Shown here: one piece after another, positions 43,937 to 53,330 of the stretch
Numbering within the stretch: the stretch's first letter is position 1
Layout: every line of letters starts with the position of its first letter
The notes under the pieces: model-generated
What the model saw: only the letters and a program-made list of their open reading frames with translations
Database searches by the model: none
Told to the model about the DNA's origin: nothing
Assembly: GCF_037971845.1 (NCBI RefSeq)
Contig: NZ_CP150227.1
Coordinates: 744,001 to 808,000, forward strand
Direction of reading: 5' to 3'
DNA from: Paenibacillus sp. FSL R5-0766
GTDB lineage: Bacteria > Bacillota > Bacilli > Paenibacillales > Paenibacillaceae
DNA: 64,000 nt
Program-made: the position numbers and the translations under genes

Positions 43937-44854
43937 GTTCATGCCCTTAATGATTAAGCAAGTTAATTAAATAACGAGCCAGCAAAAGTTGCCCAGCGAA
44001 TAGCGAAGGCAATAATCTTTTAAAAACAGGGGAGCGTAGCAGCGGAGGAGGGCGGAATCGGGTAGAGGGAGCGAAGCGTCCGCCTTTGGAGCGGGATTTC
44101 CCCTGCTGAGGGGGAATGAATAGAAATCCCGAGCCAACAGCGGCCCACAGCCCGATCCGTCCGCCGAAGCGGCTGCCCTGCGAGCTATTCAGGGTTTAAA
44201 AGCTGTAGCGAGTTAAACGAAGTAATGAGCAAGCAAAAAGTTGCCCAGCGAATAGCGAAGGCAATAATTTTTTTAAATCAGTTCGGCGAGCGTAGCAGCG
44301 GAGGAGGGCGGAATCGGGTAGAGGGAGCGAAGCGTCCGCCTTTGGAGCGGGATTTCCCCTGCTGAGGGGGAATGAATAGAAATCCCGAGCCAACAGCGGC
44401 CCACAGCCCGATCCGTCCGCCGAAGCGGCTGCCCTGCGAGCTATTCAGGGTTTAAAAGCTGTAGCGAGTTAAACGAAGTAATGAGCAAGCAAAAAGTTGC
44501 CCAGCGAATAGCGAAGGCAATAATTTTTTTAAATCAGTTCGGCGAGCGTAGCAGCGGAGGAGGGCGGAATCGGGTAGAGGGAGCGAAGCGTCCGCCTTTG
44601 GAGCGGGATTTCCCCTGCTGAGGGGGGAATTGAATAGAAATCCCGAGCCAACAGCGGCCCACAGCCCGATCCGTCCGCCGAAGCGACTGCCCCGCGAGCC
44701 CACGGGTTTTAAGAGTTGGCCCCGCGAATGAGCCAATGAAATCCCGAGCCAACAGCGGCCCACAGCCCGATCCGTCCGCCGAAGCGACTGCCCCGCGAGC
44801 CCGCAGATTTTTAACTTAATATTGCACTCGCAAAAAAAAGGAGGAGGTATTTCA
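43937..44854. other. Repeat-filled intergenic region
   Basis: This 918-bp gap is almost entirely the family C tandem array (43981-44811). The remaining bases are a short AT-rich lead-in and the promoter and ribosome site region of the ASRT gene. Open frames on the minus strand recur with the repeat period and are not genes. Confidence 0.7.
43981..44811. repeat. 256-bp tandem repeat array (family C)
   Basis: Three near-identical units begin with AGCAAAAAGTTGCCCAGCG at 43981, 44232 and 44488 (spacing 251 and 256). A fourth, partial copy of the GAAATCCCGAGCCAACAGCG segment occurs at 44738, 101 bp after its previous occurrence. Each unit contains CGGGATTT/AAATCCCG closing a CCCCT-GCTG-AGGGG hairpin, and GGCGGA/TCCGCC. 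The sequence is GC-rich and non-coding. It shares the core of the single copy at 33672-33780. Confidence 0.85.
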
Positions 44855-45271
44855 ATGACACCTGACCAGACAGAATCAGGCACATCTGCCCGTAAGAATG
44901 TTTCAGCAGCTACAGGTCACACCTACTGGGTTATTCCGGATGGTTACATTCCCCCGGAGAGCCGGGGCGCATTGGAGAGTCATGAGAGCATCTGTGTACT
45001 GAACACCAGTGCCACGGATGCGGAGCTGTACATCACGATTTATTTTGAAGACAGAGAACCACTCGAAGGTATGGTCGCTGAAGTGCCAGCGAGGAGGACG
45101 AAGCACATTCGCACTGCATCGCTACGATCCGGGGAGCAGTCTATTCCGCCAGGCGTGCCTTATGCGATTACGGTTTCGAGTAATATCCCCGTTATCGTCC
45201 AGTACAGTCGTTTGGACACGACCCAGCCTGAATTGGCTTTGATGAGTGTCATGGCGTATCCGCTGACGTGA
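44855..45271 (+). CDS. ASRT family (sensory rhodopsin transducer-like) protein
   Basis: About 138 residues. TYWVIPDGYIPPESRGALESHESICVLNTSATDAELYITIYFEDREPLEG, ARRTKHIRTASL, SSNIPVIVQYSRLDTTQPELALMSVMAYP match the Anabaena sensory rhodopsin transducer family, a beta-sandwich proposed to bind small molecules such as sugars. No rhodopsin is encoded nearby, and the position beside a pectin-type locus favours carbohydrate sensing. ATG at 44855 follows AAAAGGAGGAGG. It is soluble and monocistronic. Confidence 0.85.
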   Translation: MTPDQTESGTSARKNVSAATGHTYWVIPDGYIPPESRGALESHESICVLNTSATDAELYITIYFEDREPLEGMVAEVPARRTKHIRTASLRSGEQSIPPGVPYAITVSSNIPVIVQYSRLDTTQPELALMSVMAYPLT

Positions 45272-45301
45272 TACGAAATGCAAGATAACCAGCAAGAGGT
45301 A

Positions 45302-45348
45302 GAAGAGAAAATGGCCAGCAACCTTGCATTCACACTGCAGGTGACTGG
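45302..45348 (-). terminator. Terminator after germination operon 1
   Basis: On the minus strand CCAG...ACCTGC pairs with GCAAGGT...CTGG, followed by CCATTTTCTCTTC. The stem is imperfect. Confidence 0.45.
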
Positions 45349-45361
45349 TCCTCTTTGTGTA

Positions 45362-46519
45362 TTACTCAGTGTATTTGTATGTGCTGGCATTAAGGATTTT
45401 TACACGAACCTCCACTTTGCCAAGTTTGAATCGTTTGATGGGATCAGCACGTTGCTGAACCTGTTCTTTCCACATCGCAAGGTCATGACGATACAGATGT
45501 TCTGCTAGGCCATAGGAATCGATTTTCCGTGATTTGTTTTTTTCGAATGTTGTCCGAATTTCGGATTCGATCTGTTTCTCGGCTGATTTCTCCATTGTGC
45601 GAGGAGATTGGTGGGAGCCGTTATCCTCGACAATGACACCTTTTACCGAAGTGATCAGGTCGAAAATGACTCCATTTCCTTCTTTCCTTGATGAAATTTT
45701 CGTATGCGGATTATGGAGGCGAAGTGTGAGATCAGGGGTCTTGCCTCCATTCTTGTAAACGTACAGCGGGTACTGGTAGACACGATTATAATTTACGAAA
45801 CGAGTACCATCTGCGTCCTCCCCTGCCACTTTCCCTTGACTTCTGCCCTGTGAAATGACAAAAAATCCATCTGTTTTAATCAAGGGGGGAGCTTCATCCC
45901 CATTGAACCAGGTTTGGTTTTTATTGGTGATCGAAGGTAATAGGATAACCGAAGCAGGCTCACGAATACCGTCAAGAAGCTGATGAAGACGGATGGGTTC
46001 GAAGGCAGAATGCTGCTTGTACAGCTTGATCGGTTCAAATAGCTCAATGGTCTGGGTAGATTGGTTCAGCAGGGCAGAGGGGGCAAGCACATCGGGTATG
46101 CTTTGTTCCGTGCCGTAGATCCATGGTGTATATCTCATCTGACCCGAATGTAATAGTGTGTTAAAAACATCCTCCAGCCGCCCGCTCAGGGCATTTTTTG
46201 ATAAAACAATCGCCTTTACATGGGTCCACAATGTTTGTTGCTGTGAAGTTTGATAGAGGTTATTAATAGCCATACTTAAGGTTTTGCCTTCACCTCGTCC
46301 AATCCAGATATCGCTTGCTTCCCGCGAAGTCGGCCCTTCTTGCTTGGCGATACTGGAGAAGTCAATTAACTGGGCATACGCAATATATCGGTTGTCCACA
46401 TAGTCAATCCCTATCGCTGTGATGAAGTTAATACTTTGCACCTCTTTGGAATCCCAGCACCCCGTTAGCAGGATCAAACAGCTTATAAGAAGCCCACTTA
46501 TGGATACCCATCTTTTCAC
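45362..46519 (-). CDS. Ger(x)C family germination lipoprotein
   Basis: 385 residues. A lipoprotein signal peptide (MKRWVSISGLLISCLILLTGC, acyl Cys21) precedes the GerAC-type domain (CWDSKEVQSINFITAIGIDY, LTTSVKGVIVEDNG). It is the C subunit of a spore inner-membrane germinant receptor. GTG at 46519 was chosen because GGAGGA lies 7 bases upstream and its GTGA overlaps the gerA stop. An upstream extension in frame lacks a ribosome site. It is the last gene of a gerB-gerA-gerC operon. Confidence 0.9.
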   Translation of the reverse strand: MKRWVSISGLLISCLILLTGCWDSKEVQSINFITAIGIDYVDNRYIAYAQLIDFSSIAKQEGPTSREASDIWIGRGEGKTLSMAINNLYQTSQQQTLWTHVKAIVLSKNALSGRLEDVFNTLLHSGQMRYTPWIYGTEQSIPDVLAPSALLNQSTQTIELFEPIKLYKQHSAFEPIRLHQLLDGIREPASVILLPSITNKNQTWFNGDEAPPLIKTDGFFVISQGRSQGKVAGEDADGTRFVNYNRVYQYPLYVYKNGGKTPDLTLRLHNPHTKISSRKEGNGVIFDLITSVKGVIVEDNGSHQSPRTMEKSAEKQIESEIRTTFEKNKSRKIDSYGLAEHLYRHDLAMWKEQVQQRADPIKRFKLGKVEVRVKILNASTYKYTE

Positions 46520-47985
46520 GGACGCTTCCTCCGGCGGGTGGAATCCTGGGTATGAAGTGCTGCTGGACGTTTGGTTCTTTTCATCGAAGGGGGCATGGAT
46601 ACGGCCTGAGTGAAGTCTCCGGGAATATAGGGAGATACGGGTGACAGATAGGATACGCCATAACACTCCAACGATACGAGGTGCACCAACAGCGCGAACA
46701 GTCCGATCATAAATCCAAATAATCCAAGGATTGAAGAGATAATGAGCATTCCGATCCGAACATGAGCAGTAGCCCCACTGAGCACCGTATTTACTAGAAT
46801 ATAGCTGGAGATAACTGAAATCGCTACCGTTACAATGATGGTAGGAGAAGTAATCCCGGCACGAATAGCTGCATCTCCAATAATGAGTCCGCCTACCACA
46901 CTGACAGTTTGGCCCAAAGCACGAGGAAGTCTGCGGCCAGCTTCATTGAATAGCTCGAACATAAAAATCATTAAAAAGGCTTCCAGCGTTACAGGCATGG
47001 GCAACCCCATACGAGTACCAGCAATCGTTGCCAGAAGCGGGAGAGGGATCTGCTCCACATTAAAACTGGTGAGGCCGATATAGAATCCAGGAAAAAAGCA
47101 AGCAATCAGCAAACCGGAAATCCGCAGGATGCGTTCAAAAGTCACAATGAAGAAAGGAGTGTTCTCATCTTCCGGTGATTTCAACTGATTGAAAAGTGTA
47201 GTTGGTGCGATGACCGCTACAGGAGAACCTTCGATCAGAACAGCAAAACGCCCATTTAAGAGCGAGTCCACGACATAGTCAGGTCGCTCTGTATTATCGG
47301 TGAGAGGAAAGATACTGCGAATGCCTCCCATAACTGCTCCTTCCATAACAGAAGTCCCAATAATACCGTCAACTTCAATTTTATCTATATTTTTACGTGC
47401 TTCTTTTAGGATCTCCGGATTTATAATGTCTTTTACATACAATAGGCCAATAGAGGTTTGAGTTCGCCCACCTTTAACATATTTTTCATAGCACATGGAA
47501 GAGGTTTTCATCCGTTTACGAATGAGTGCGATATTTACAATCAGCTCTTCGGTAAATCCATCGCGAGGCCCTTTTATAGAAGACTCGATGGCAGATTCTT
47601 CAGGGTTGCGCCCTGGTATGCTCGCAATATCCAAACTGCAGGATTGATCGCCGTTGCCGAAGATCAACAACAGTTGTCCGCTAAAAATCAACAGATTTAA
47701 ATTTTTCGTATCTCGAAGGTCTTCCACTGGATTTAATGTTAATCCAAGTTCTTTCGTGTGCGAATCTTCTTCGAGCAAGGAATGCTCTTCGAGTCGGGGA
47801 ATGATAAACTGATTGATTTGTTTAGCATCACTGAGACCATCGCAATATAGCACAATGATCGGTAAATCATTTTCATTTTTTGCTGGAAACGTTTGAATAA
47901 CGACATCCGCGCAGGGGTTGAATTGTTCTTTCAAAGAGGCAAGCAGTGTTTCATGGGACGTGGTGTCAATCGTTGGATGCTCCAT
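46516..47985 (-). CDS. GerA-type spore germination protein
   Basis: 489 residues. The GerA/SpoVAF domain has a soluble N half (DVVIQTFPAKNENDLPIIVLYCDGLSD, FNEELIVNIALIRKRMK) and five or six C-terminal membrane helices (RILRISGLLIACFFPGFYIGLTSF, RALGQTVSVVGGLIIGDAA). It is the A subunit of a germinant receptor. ATG at 47985 follows AGAGGAGGAAACATC and overlaps the end of gerB by 20 bp, showing coupling. The germinant is unknown. Confidence 0.92.
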   Translation of the reverse strand: MEHPTIDTTSHETLLASLKEQFNPCADVVIQTFPAKNENDLPIIVLYCDGLSDAKQINQFIIPRLEEHSLLEEDSHTKELGLTLNPVEDLRDTKNLNLLIFSGQLLLIFGNGDQSCSLDIASIPGRNPEESAIESSIKGPRDGFTEELIVNIALIRKRMKTSSMCYEKYVKGGRTQTSIGLLYVKDIINPEILKEARKNIDKIEVDGIIGTSVMEGAVMGGIRSIFPLTDNTERPDYVVDSLLNGRFAVLIEGSPVAVIAPTTLFNQLKSPEDENTPFFIVTFERILRISGLLIACFFPGFYIGLTSFNVEQIPLPLLATIAGTRMGLPMPVTLEAFLMIFMFELFNEAGRRLPRALGQTVSVVGGLIIGDAAIRAGITSPTIIVTVAISVISSYILVNTVLSGATAHVRIGMLIISSILGLFGFMIGLFALLVHLVSLECYGVSYLSPVSPYIPGDFTQAVSMPPSMKRTKRPAALHTQDSTRRRKRP

Positions 47986-49072
47986 GATGTTTCCTCCTCT
48001 GATGGCGTGAGCTGATGAATGCGACGGTCGTTGCAATTATTGCTAGTCCGCTAAGATAGATGAGATTGAACGGGAATATGTAATCGACAAGCAGCTTTTC
48101 GAATGTAATATCGTCTAGACGGTACAGCATAGAGATTATAAATAGAACGGCTAAAGAGATACAGCTGATGATTCTTTTGGATGTGCTCTTAATATCCCAA
48201 ATTTCTACCACAATATACATAGCAAGACTAATTCGGGTAAACGAGCCGGCGAGCCACTGGTAGATGGAAAAGAAGTCAGTTTGTGCAATGTACTTGCCCA
48301 ATGAGGCAATGCGCCACTCCTCAAAGGCAGGAAATCTCATTTTGGCAGCCTCAAAAGGATTAAATTCGACGATAGCACCAATGAGTGGACCTATTGTCAG
48401 ACCGACAATAATGAGTGCGAGCATCAGATACTGCCATACACGAATCTGTTTGGAGAGGTGGGGTTGTATGTACCAGATGAATAGCAGTTCAAACATGCCT
48501 GCAAGACTATAAACCATACCGTGGAGCACGGGATGCCAGCCCTGTTCAAGGACAGGAAGCAGACGACTGTAATCCTTATATTGGGTATTCACAATCGCAA
48601 CATAGAAGCCAAGCAGTACAACGAGGGGCAGGATCAATCCTGCTGTGAAAGCCAAAGAACGCATGCCTTTATAAGCCGCATAGGCACAGAGCGACATAAG
48701 TGCAATGCTGGTAACCAAAGTAGGAGTTTCCGTCAGGTAACTGGTTTTGGCCCAAGTGGTGGTATCGTGTAAGGTGATATAGATGACGGACAGAAAAAAA
48801 AGACTATTTCCAATCCGAAATAGCAAGCCAAGAGGCTTACCAAGATGGGAAGTTAGCCAATCATGCAGCGTTTGGTGCTGGAGAAAACGAGAAACATAGG
48901 CAAGCATGAGCGCAAATACAAGGTAGGGTCCTGTAGACAACAGAACAGAGATCCAGGAATCCCTTTTAGCCGCAGACAACAGGGCAGGAATAATCAGAAC
49001 GTGGCAGACTAGACCAACGGATAACATGATTAACATCATGGCTTGCAAAAAAGATGGCTGTGTACGTTTCAT
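47966..49072 (-). CDS. GerB-type spore germination permease
   Basis: 368 residues, about ten membrane helices, APC-superfamily-like (GerAB, spore permease). The segment MKRTQPSFLQAMMLIMLSVGLVCHVLIIPALLSAAKRDSWISVLLS is the typical first helix pair. It is the B subunit thought to bind the germinant. The start ATG lies after GGGGACACCTCAGC. It is the first gene of the gerB-gerA-gerC operon. Confidence 0.9.
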   Translation of the reverse strand: MKRTQPSFLQAMMLIMLSVGLVCHVLIIPALLSAAKRDSWISVLLSTGPYLVFALMLAYVSRFLQHQTLHDWLTSHLGKPLGLLFRIGNSLFFLSVIYITLHDTTTWAKTSYLTETPTLVTSIALMSLCAYAAYKGMRSLAFTAGLILPLVVLLGFYVAIVNTQYKDYSRLLPVLEQGWHPVLHGMVYSLAGMFELLFIWYIQPHLSKQIRVWQYLMLALIIVGLTIGPLIGAIVEFNPFEAAKMRFPAFEEWRIASLGKYIAQTDFFSIYQWLAGSFTRISLAMYIVVEIWDIKSTSKRIISCISLAVLFIISMLYRLDDITFEKLLVDYIFPFNLIYLSGLAIIATTVAFISSRHQRRKHHGASND

Positions 49073-49246
49073 GCTGAGGTGTCCCCTTTTCCCAATAGAC
49101 TGTCCTCAGCAGTGTTAACGTGATTGAAGCCCTTCATACAGGCACTTAGAGCTTAAAATACTGAATACCCATGGCTTATCGTACCTCTAGCATTGTTTCC
49201 CGGGCAGCATTCCTGGCTTGTCGGGTCCCTTCGATAAGAATCTCTT

Positions 49247-50182
49247 TCACGCTTTGATCCCACTGACCAGCCTCTGTTTGCGACCGCTCATATTGGTGCC
49301 AAGCACACCAGCGATAATCAACAATGCACCAATATAGTGGTAGTAACCCACTGGTTCATGTAATATCCATGCACCTCCTACGATGGAGATAAGCGTGGAC
49401 AGATTGCTGAATACACTCATTTGCGAAGCCTCCAGATGAGTCAAAGCATAGCTCGCGAGCAGGGTGGAGACCATGGTGGAGAGGATCGCCAGATAGGCGA
49501 GTGCACCCAGATAGGATGTATCTCCAAGTGGTTTGATGTAGTCCATCATGGAACCGCTGGACGCATGCAGGATCAGGGAAGCGGCGTTAAATACAATACA
49601 GCCAACCATCAGTGTGACCCAGGTTAATTCCATTGGTTTGTACTTCTGGGTTAATGGTCTTGCAAGCACACCATACCCTGCAAAACAGACTGTGGATAGC
49701 AGCAATAATGCAATGCCCTTCAGATTACCTATAGACATGCCGCTTCCTTGCATCATGAAAATAAAGACCACTCCAGCAACAGATAGAAGCAGGAACAGCT
49801 TCTGCATCGTGTATGTGCGTTCTTTCAGGAAGACTGAAGCGAGAACAAGTGTGAATACAGGGGCCATGGCCTGAATAATACCCGCTTCCGATGAGTTGGA
49901 AGAGACAAGTCCAAAGGCTTGAAAGGCAAAAAATAAGACGGGAGATAAAAGCCCCAGTGGAATGATTCGCCACAGATCACGAAGGCTCAGTCGGATTTTG
50001 ATCCAGCCAAAAATGACAGGAATGCTGACAACGATCAGCGACAGCGCGAATCGGTGGGCAAGCACATCAATTGGATGTGCAACAGAGACTGTCATTTTAA
50101 CAAATAAAAAAGATAGACCGATAATAGCTGCGTACAATACAGCTGCGATATAGGCGTATCCCCGAGTGTGTGTTGTGTTCAT
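49247..50182 (-). CDS. EamA family transporter
   Basis: 311 residues with ten predicted membrane helices arranged as two EamA repeats (YAAIIGLSFLFVKMTV, GLLSPVLFFAFQAFGLVSSNSSEAGIIQAMAPVFTLVLAS; second repeat AYLAILSTMVSTLLASYALTHLEASQMSVFSNLSTLISIVGG). Such proteins export amino acids or related metabolites. The start ATG follows GGAGGAGC. It is divergent from the MocR regulator gene and probably regulated by it. Confidence 0.88.
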   Translation of the reverse strand: MNTTHTRGYAYIAAVLYAAIIGLSFLFVKMTVSVAHPIDVLAHRFALSLIVVSIPVIFGWIKIRLSLRDLWRIIPLGLLSPVLFFAFQAFGLVSSNSSEAGIIQAMAPVFTLVLASVFLKERTYTMQKLFLLLSVAGVVFIFMMQGSGMSIGNLKGIALLLLSTVCFAGYGVLARPLTQKYKPMELTWVTLMVGCIVFNAASLILHASSGSMMDYIKPLGDTSYLGALAYLAILSTMVSTLLASYALTHLEASQMSVFSNLSTLISIVGGAWILHEPVGYYHYIGALLIIAGVLGTNMSGRKQRLVSGIKA

Positions 50183-50312
50183 GAATGCTCCTCCAATACA
50201 GTAGTCATAGCGCTTTATCTTTCATTATCCTGAATTATGTCAGGTTCGAGGCATGTGCTGGCCTTATTCAATATACTGCCAGGTGCATCGTGCTACAATA
50301 GATAAAAGGTTA

Positions 50313-50330
50313 AACTGTATCGGTACAGTT
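50313..50330. promoter_or_regulatory. MocR-type operator
   Basis: AACTGTATCGGTACAGTT is an inverted repeat AACTGTA-(TCGG)-TACAGTT. It lies 12 bp before the MocR gene and in the divergent control region with the EamA gene. Operators of the CTGTACCGGTACAG type are known in the MocR family. Confidence 0.7.
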
Positions 50331-50341
50331 GTTGGAGAGGG

Positions 50342-51736
50342 ATGGGTGCATTGAGAAAATACGAAGTGATTGCCGAAGCATTAAAGCAATGGATTCAGGA
50401 ACAGATGCAGCAGCAGGATCGTCACCAGTGGGCAGATAAGGGCATCCGTCTTCCAGCCGTTCGAGTTGTAGCAGAACAATATCAATGCAGTGTAAGCACG
50501 GCTATTCGTGCATATGAGTGGCTGGAGCAGCGGCATTTGGTGTATGCCATACCTCAATCCGGTTATTATGCCGTACAGAACGGGACAGGTGCTCAGGACA
50601 TGGACTGGCAGGGAGCGTTGGACTTTGCTTCAGCTGCTCCCGATCCAAGGGTGTTCCCTTATGCAGACTTTCGTCATTGTGTGGATCAGGCGATGGAGAA
50701 GAAGCAAGCAGAGTTATTTATGTATGGCACAGATCAGGGATTACCTTCGCTTATCATGCTGTTGCAGAAGCAGTTTGCGGATTATCAGGTATTTGCCAGA
50801 TCGGAGCAGTTCTTCATCACATCAGGTGTGCAACAGGCACTGGCTGTACTGGCATTGATGCCTTTTCCCAATGGAAAGAGAAAAGTACTGCTTGAACTAC
50901 CGACCTATCACAATATGCCCTCGCTACTGAGTGGATTGAATGTGCCGATTGCCGGTGTGAGACGTGCCCTGGATGGGCTGGACTGGGCATCGCTTGAACG
51001 TCAGTTTGCTGAAGGAGATATCAAGTTTTTCTATGTCATGCCGCGCTTTCACAATCCGATTGGCACATCGTTGACTGTTGCTGACAAGAAGAGACTGATC
51101 CGGCTTGCACAGCGGTACGATGTCTATCTGGTGGAGGACGATTATCTGGCCGATCTGGAGGACAGTACGAAACAGGACCCGCTATGGTCCTATGATACTG
51201 AAGGCCGGGTCATCTATTTGAAGAGTTATTCCAAAATTTTGTTTCCAGGCTTGCGCATTGGTGTAGCTGTTCTGCCTTCACCTCTAATTGAATCTTTTGG
51301 GGCTTACAAAAAAATGCTCGATATCGACACTTCCGTCCTGTCTCAAGCTGCGCTGGAGATCTATGTCCACAGCGGAATGTTTGCTCATCACAGGAAAGTG
51401 ATTCGTAACCGCTATGCTGCCCGGATGCACACGGTGCATGAGCAACTGGACACATATCCAGACTTTGCTCCATTTATGGAGGCTCCTCGAACAGGAGGAG
51501 AGCATACCGTATTGCCTTTGGCGGGTAATATGCCGCTTCGTGTTCTGCTGTCCCGGCTTCAAAAGCGCGGAGTCATCGTTGATACGACAGAACGGTATTA
51601 TCCGGAGGGAACATATCAGGTCCATCAGGATCAAATGCTGCGATTAAACATCTCCAATGTGCCGAAGCAGCGAATCGAGGAAGGGATGCAGAAGATCCGG
51701 GAGGAAATTTTAAAACTTCAGATCAGACAGAAATAA
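50342..51736 (+). CDS. MocR-type regulator (GntR plus aminotransferase domain)
   Basis: 464 residues. A GntR winged helix (LKQWIQEQMQQQDRHQWADKGIRLPAVRVVAEQYQCSVSTAIRAYEWLEQRHLVY) is joined to a fold type I aminotransferase-like domain (YGTDQGLPSLIMLLQKQF, PTYHNMPSLLSG, EDDYLADLE, IYLKSYSKILFPGLRIGV with the PLP Lys). MocR proteins use PLP as sensor. ATG at 50342 or TTG at 50351 are possible starts. The palindrome at 50313 and the divergent EamA exporter support a self- and exporter-regulating role. Confidence 0.9.
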   Translation: MGALRKYEVIAEALKQWIQEQMQQQDRHQWADKGIRLPAVRVVAEQYQCSVSTAIRAYEWLEQRHLVYAIPQSGYYAVQNGTGAQDMDWQGALDFASAAPDPRVFPYADFRHCVDQAMEKKQAELFMYGTDQGLPSLIMLLQKQFADYQVFARSEQFFITSGVQQALAVLALMPFPNGKRKVLLELPTYHNMPSLLSGLNVPIAGVRRALDGLDWASLERQFAEGDIKFFYVMPRFHNPIGTSLTVADKKRLIRLAQRYDVYLVEDDYLADLEDSTKQDPLWSYDTEGRVIYLKSYSKILFPGLRIGVAVLPSPLIESFGAYKKMLDIDTSVLSQAALEIYVHSGMFAHHRKVIRNRYAARMHTVHEQLDTYPDFAPFMEAPRTGGEHTVLPLAGNMPLRVLLSRLQKRGVIVDTTERYYPEGTYQVHQDQMLRLNISNVPKQRIEEGMQKIREEILKLQIRQK

Positions 51737-51768
51737 ATTGAAGAATCGGAATGTTGTCCGTAAATAAC

Positions 51769-51810
51769 AAAAGGCGTCCACACAAGTTGATTACTTGTTG
51801 AACGCCTTTT
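51769..51810. terminator. Bidirectional terminator between mocR-type gene and hemL
   Basis: AAAAGGCGT and ACGCCTTTT form the base of a stem extended by CAAGTTGA/TACTTG. A and T tracts suit both strands. Confidence 0.8.
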
Positions 51811-51847
51811 CCATGAGTTGTTTTCCATCTATAATACAGCTTGTACG

Positions 51848-53194
51848 CTATATGGTAGATGGAAATAATCCGATTTGTTCCTGAGCCATCGCCTTGAAGG
51901 AAGCTTCTGCAGCTTCCAATGTAGACTGAACATCCTCATCTGTATGAGCCGTGGTCAGGAACCAGGCCTCATATTTGGATGGAGCGAGGTTAATGCCACG
52001 GTCCAGCATATGACGGAAGAAGGAAGCAAACAGCTCTCCATCCGTGTCTTGAGCATGATCGTAGTTCGTCACCGGATGATTACAGAAATGGGTGGAGAAC
52101 GCACCACGAATCCGGTTGATCGTCAGTGCAATCCCATGACGGTCAGCAGAAGCTTGCAGACCTGCTGTCAGGTCGATAGCAAGACGTTCCATCTCTTCAT
52201 ACACACCCGCACCTTGCAGGACCTCCAGACATGCGATACCAGCCGAGATGGATGCAGGGTTACCAGCCATCGTTCCCGCCTGATAAGCAGGGCCGAGTGG
52301 GGCAACCTGCTCCATAACATGTTTGCGGCCGCCGTAAGCACCGATTGGCAGGCCGCCGCCAATAATTTTGCCAAGAGCTGTCAGATCGGGTTCAATCTCC
52401 GCATGATTATCGAGTCCGGCATATGTCTGTGTAGAACCGTAATGGAAACGGAAAGCCGTAATAACCTCGTCATAGATAACCAGTGAGCCGTTGGCCCGTG
52501 TCATGGCACAGAGACCCTCCAGGAAGCCAGGTTCCGGCATAACCATACCGAAATTACCTACGATCGGTTCAACCATAACCGCAGCAACATCGTCACCCCA
52601 GTGCTCCAGTGCAGCTTTGAGGCTGTCCAGATCATTGTAAGGCACGGTGATGACCTCTTGCGCAATACTGGTTGGAATGCCTGCACTATCCGGGATACCC
52701 AGCGTAGAAGGGCCAGAACCGGCAGCTACAAGCACCAGGTCCGAGTGACCGTGGTAACATCCGGCGAATTTTACGATCTTGTTGCGTTTGGTGTAGGCAC
52801 GAGCCACCCGAATCGTGGTCATGACTGCTTCCGTACCGGAGTTTACAAAACGCACTTTATCCATGGAAGGAATGGCTTCCTTCAGCATTTTGGCGAGCTT
52901 GATCTCCAGCTCTGTTGGGGTACCGTACAGTACTCCATTTGCTGCTGCTTCCGTAATGGCCTGCGTAATATGCGGGTGGGCATGTCCTGTAACAATCGGA
53001 CCGTAAGCGGCCAGATAATCAATATAACGGTTGTCATCGACATCCCAGAAGTGGGCGCCTTGGGCTTTTTTCATAAATACAGGTGCACCACCACCAACGG
53101 CTTTAAAAGAGCGTGAAGGGCTGTTAACACCTCCTACAATATGCTCAAGTGCTTCTGCGTATAGAAGTTCGGAACGGGAACGTGATGTATTCAT
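51848..53194 (-). CDS. hemL: Glutamate-1-semialdehyde 2,1-aminomutase
   Basis: 448 residues. HemL makes 5-aminolevulinate from glutamate 1-semialdehyde in tetrapyrrole synthesis. Motifs are [10 protein letters not shown] near the N terminus, [47 protein letters not shown], and the PLP Lys in [20 protein letters not shown] at 53194 follows AAAGGAAGTTATCTT. No other hem gene is adjacent, so it is probably an additional HemL such as the GsaB paralogue. An in-frame start at 53215 lacks a good site. Confidence 0.93.
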   Translation of the reverse strand: MNTSRSRSELLYAEALEHIVGGVNSPSRSFKAVGGGAPVFMKKAQGAHFWDVDDNRYIDYLAAYGPIVTGHAHPHITQAITEAAANGVLYGTPTELEIKLAKMLKEAIPSMDKVRFVNSGTEAVMTTIRVARAYTKRNKIVKFAGCYHGHSDLVLVAAGSGPSTLGIPDSAGIPTSIAQEVITVPYNDLDSLKAALEHWGDDVAAVMVEPIVGNFGMVMPEPGFLEGLCAMTRANGSLVIYDEVITAFRFHYGSTQTYAGLDNHAEIEPDLTALGKIIGGGLPIGAYGGRKHVMEQVAPLGPAYQAGTMAGNPASISAGIACLEVLQGAGVYEEMERLAIDLTAGLQASADRHGIALTINRIRGAFSTHFCNHPVTNYDHAQDTDGELFASFFRHMLDRGINLAPSKYEAWFLTTAHTDEDVQSTLEAAEASFKAMAQEQIGLFPSTI

Positions 53195-53330
53195 AAGATA
53201 ACTTCCTTTCGTCATTCAAAATATGATAAAGGTACAAACCACAGAAAGATATGATGATTTTCTCATAATATGATAGCCGGGCACAACGAGAGGGCAGCGT
53301 AATGGCTGCCCTCTGCATGTTTAGTTTACA

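Noticed and set aside
43981..44811. CRISPR array or origin of replication in the tandem repeats
   Set aside because: Units are 256 bp without variable spacers, and no cas, DnaA-box cluster or rep gene is present.
44196..44883. Recurring minus-strand frames (RGNPAPKADASLPLPDSALL and similar)
   Set aside because: They repeat with the 256-bp period and arise from the non-coding tandem array; no ribosome site precedes them.
45362..46666. Longer GerC product starting upstream of the lipoprotein signal
   Set aside because: The extension lies inside the gerA gene and would bury the lipobox signal; GTG at 46519 has GGAGGA and overlaps the gerA stop in the usual way.
53289..53314. AGAGGGCAGC/GCTGCCCTCT hairpin after the LCP gene as a terminator
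   Set aside because: The stem is perfect but no T tract follows on the minus strand, so terminator function is not supported well enough.
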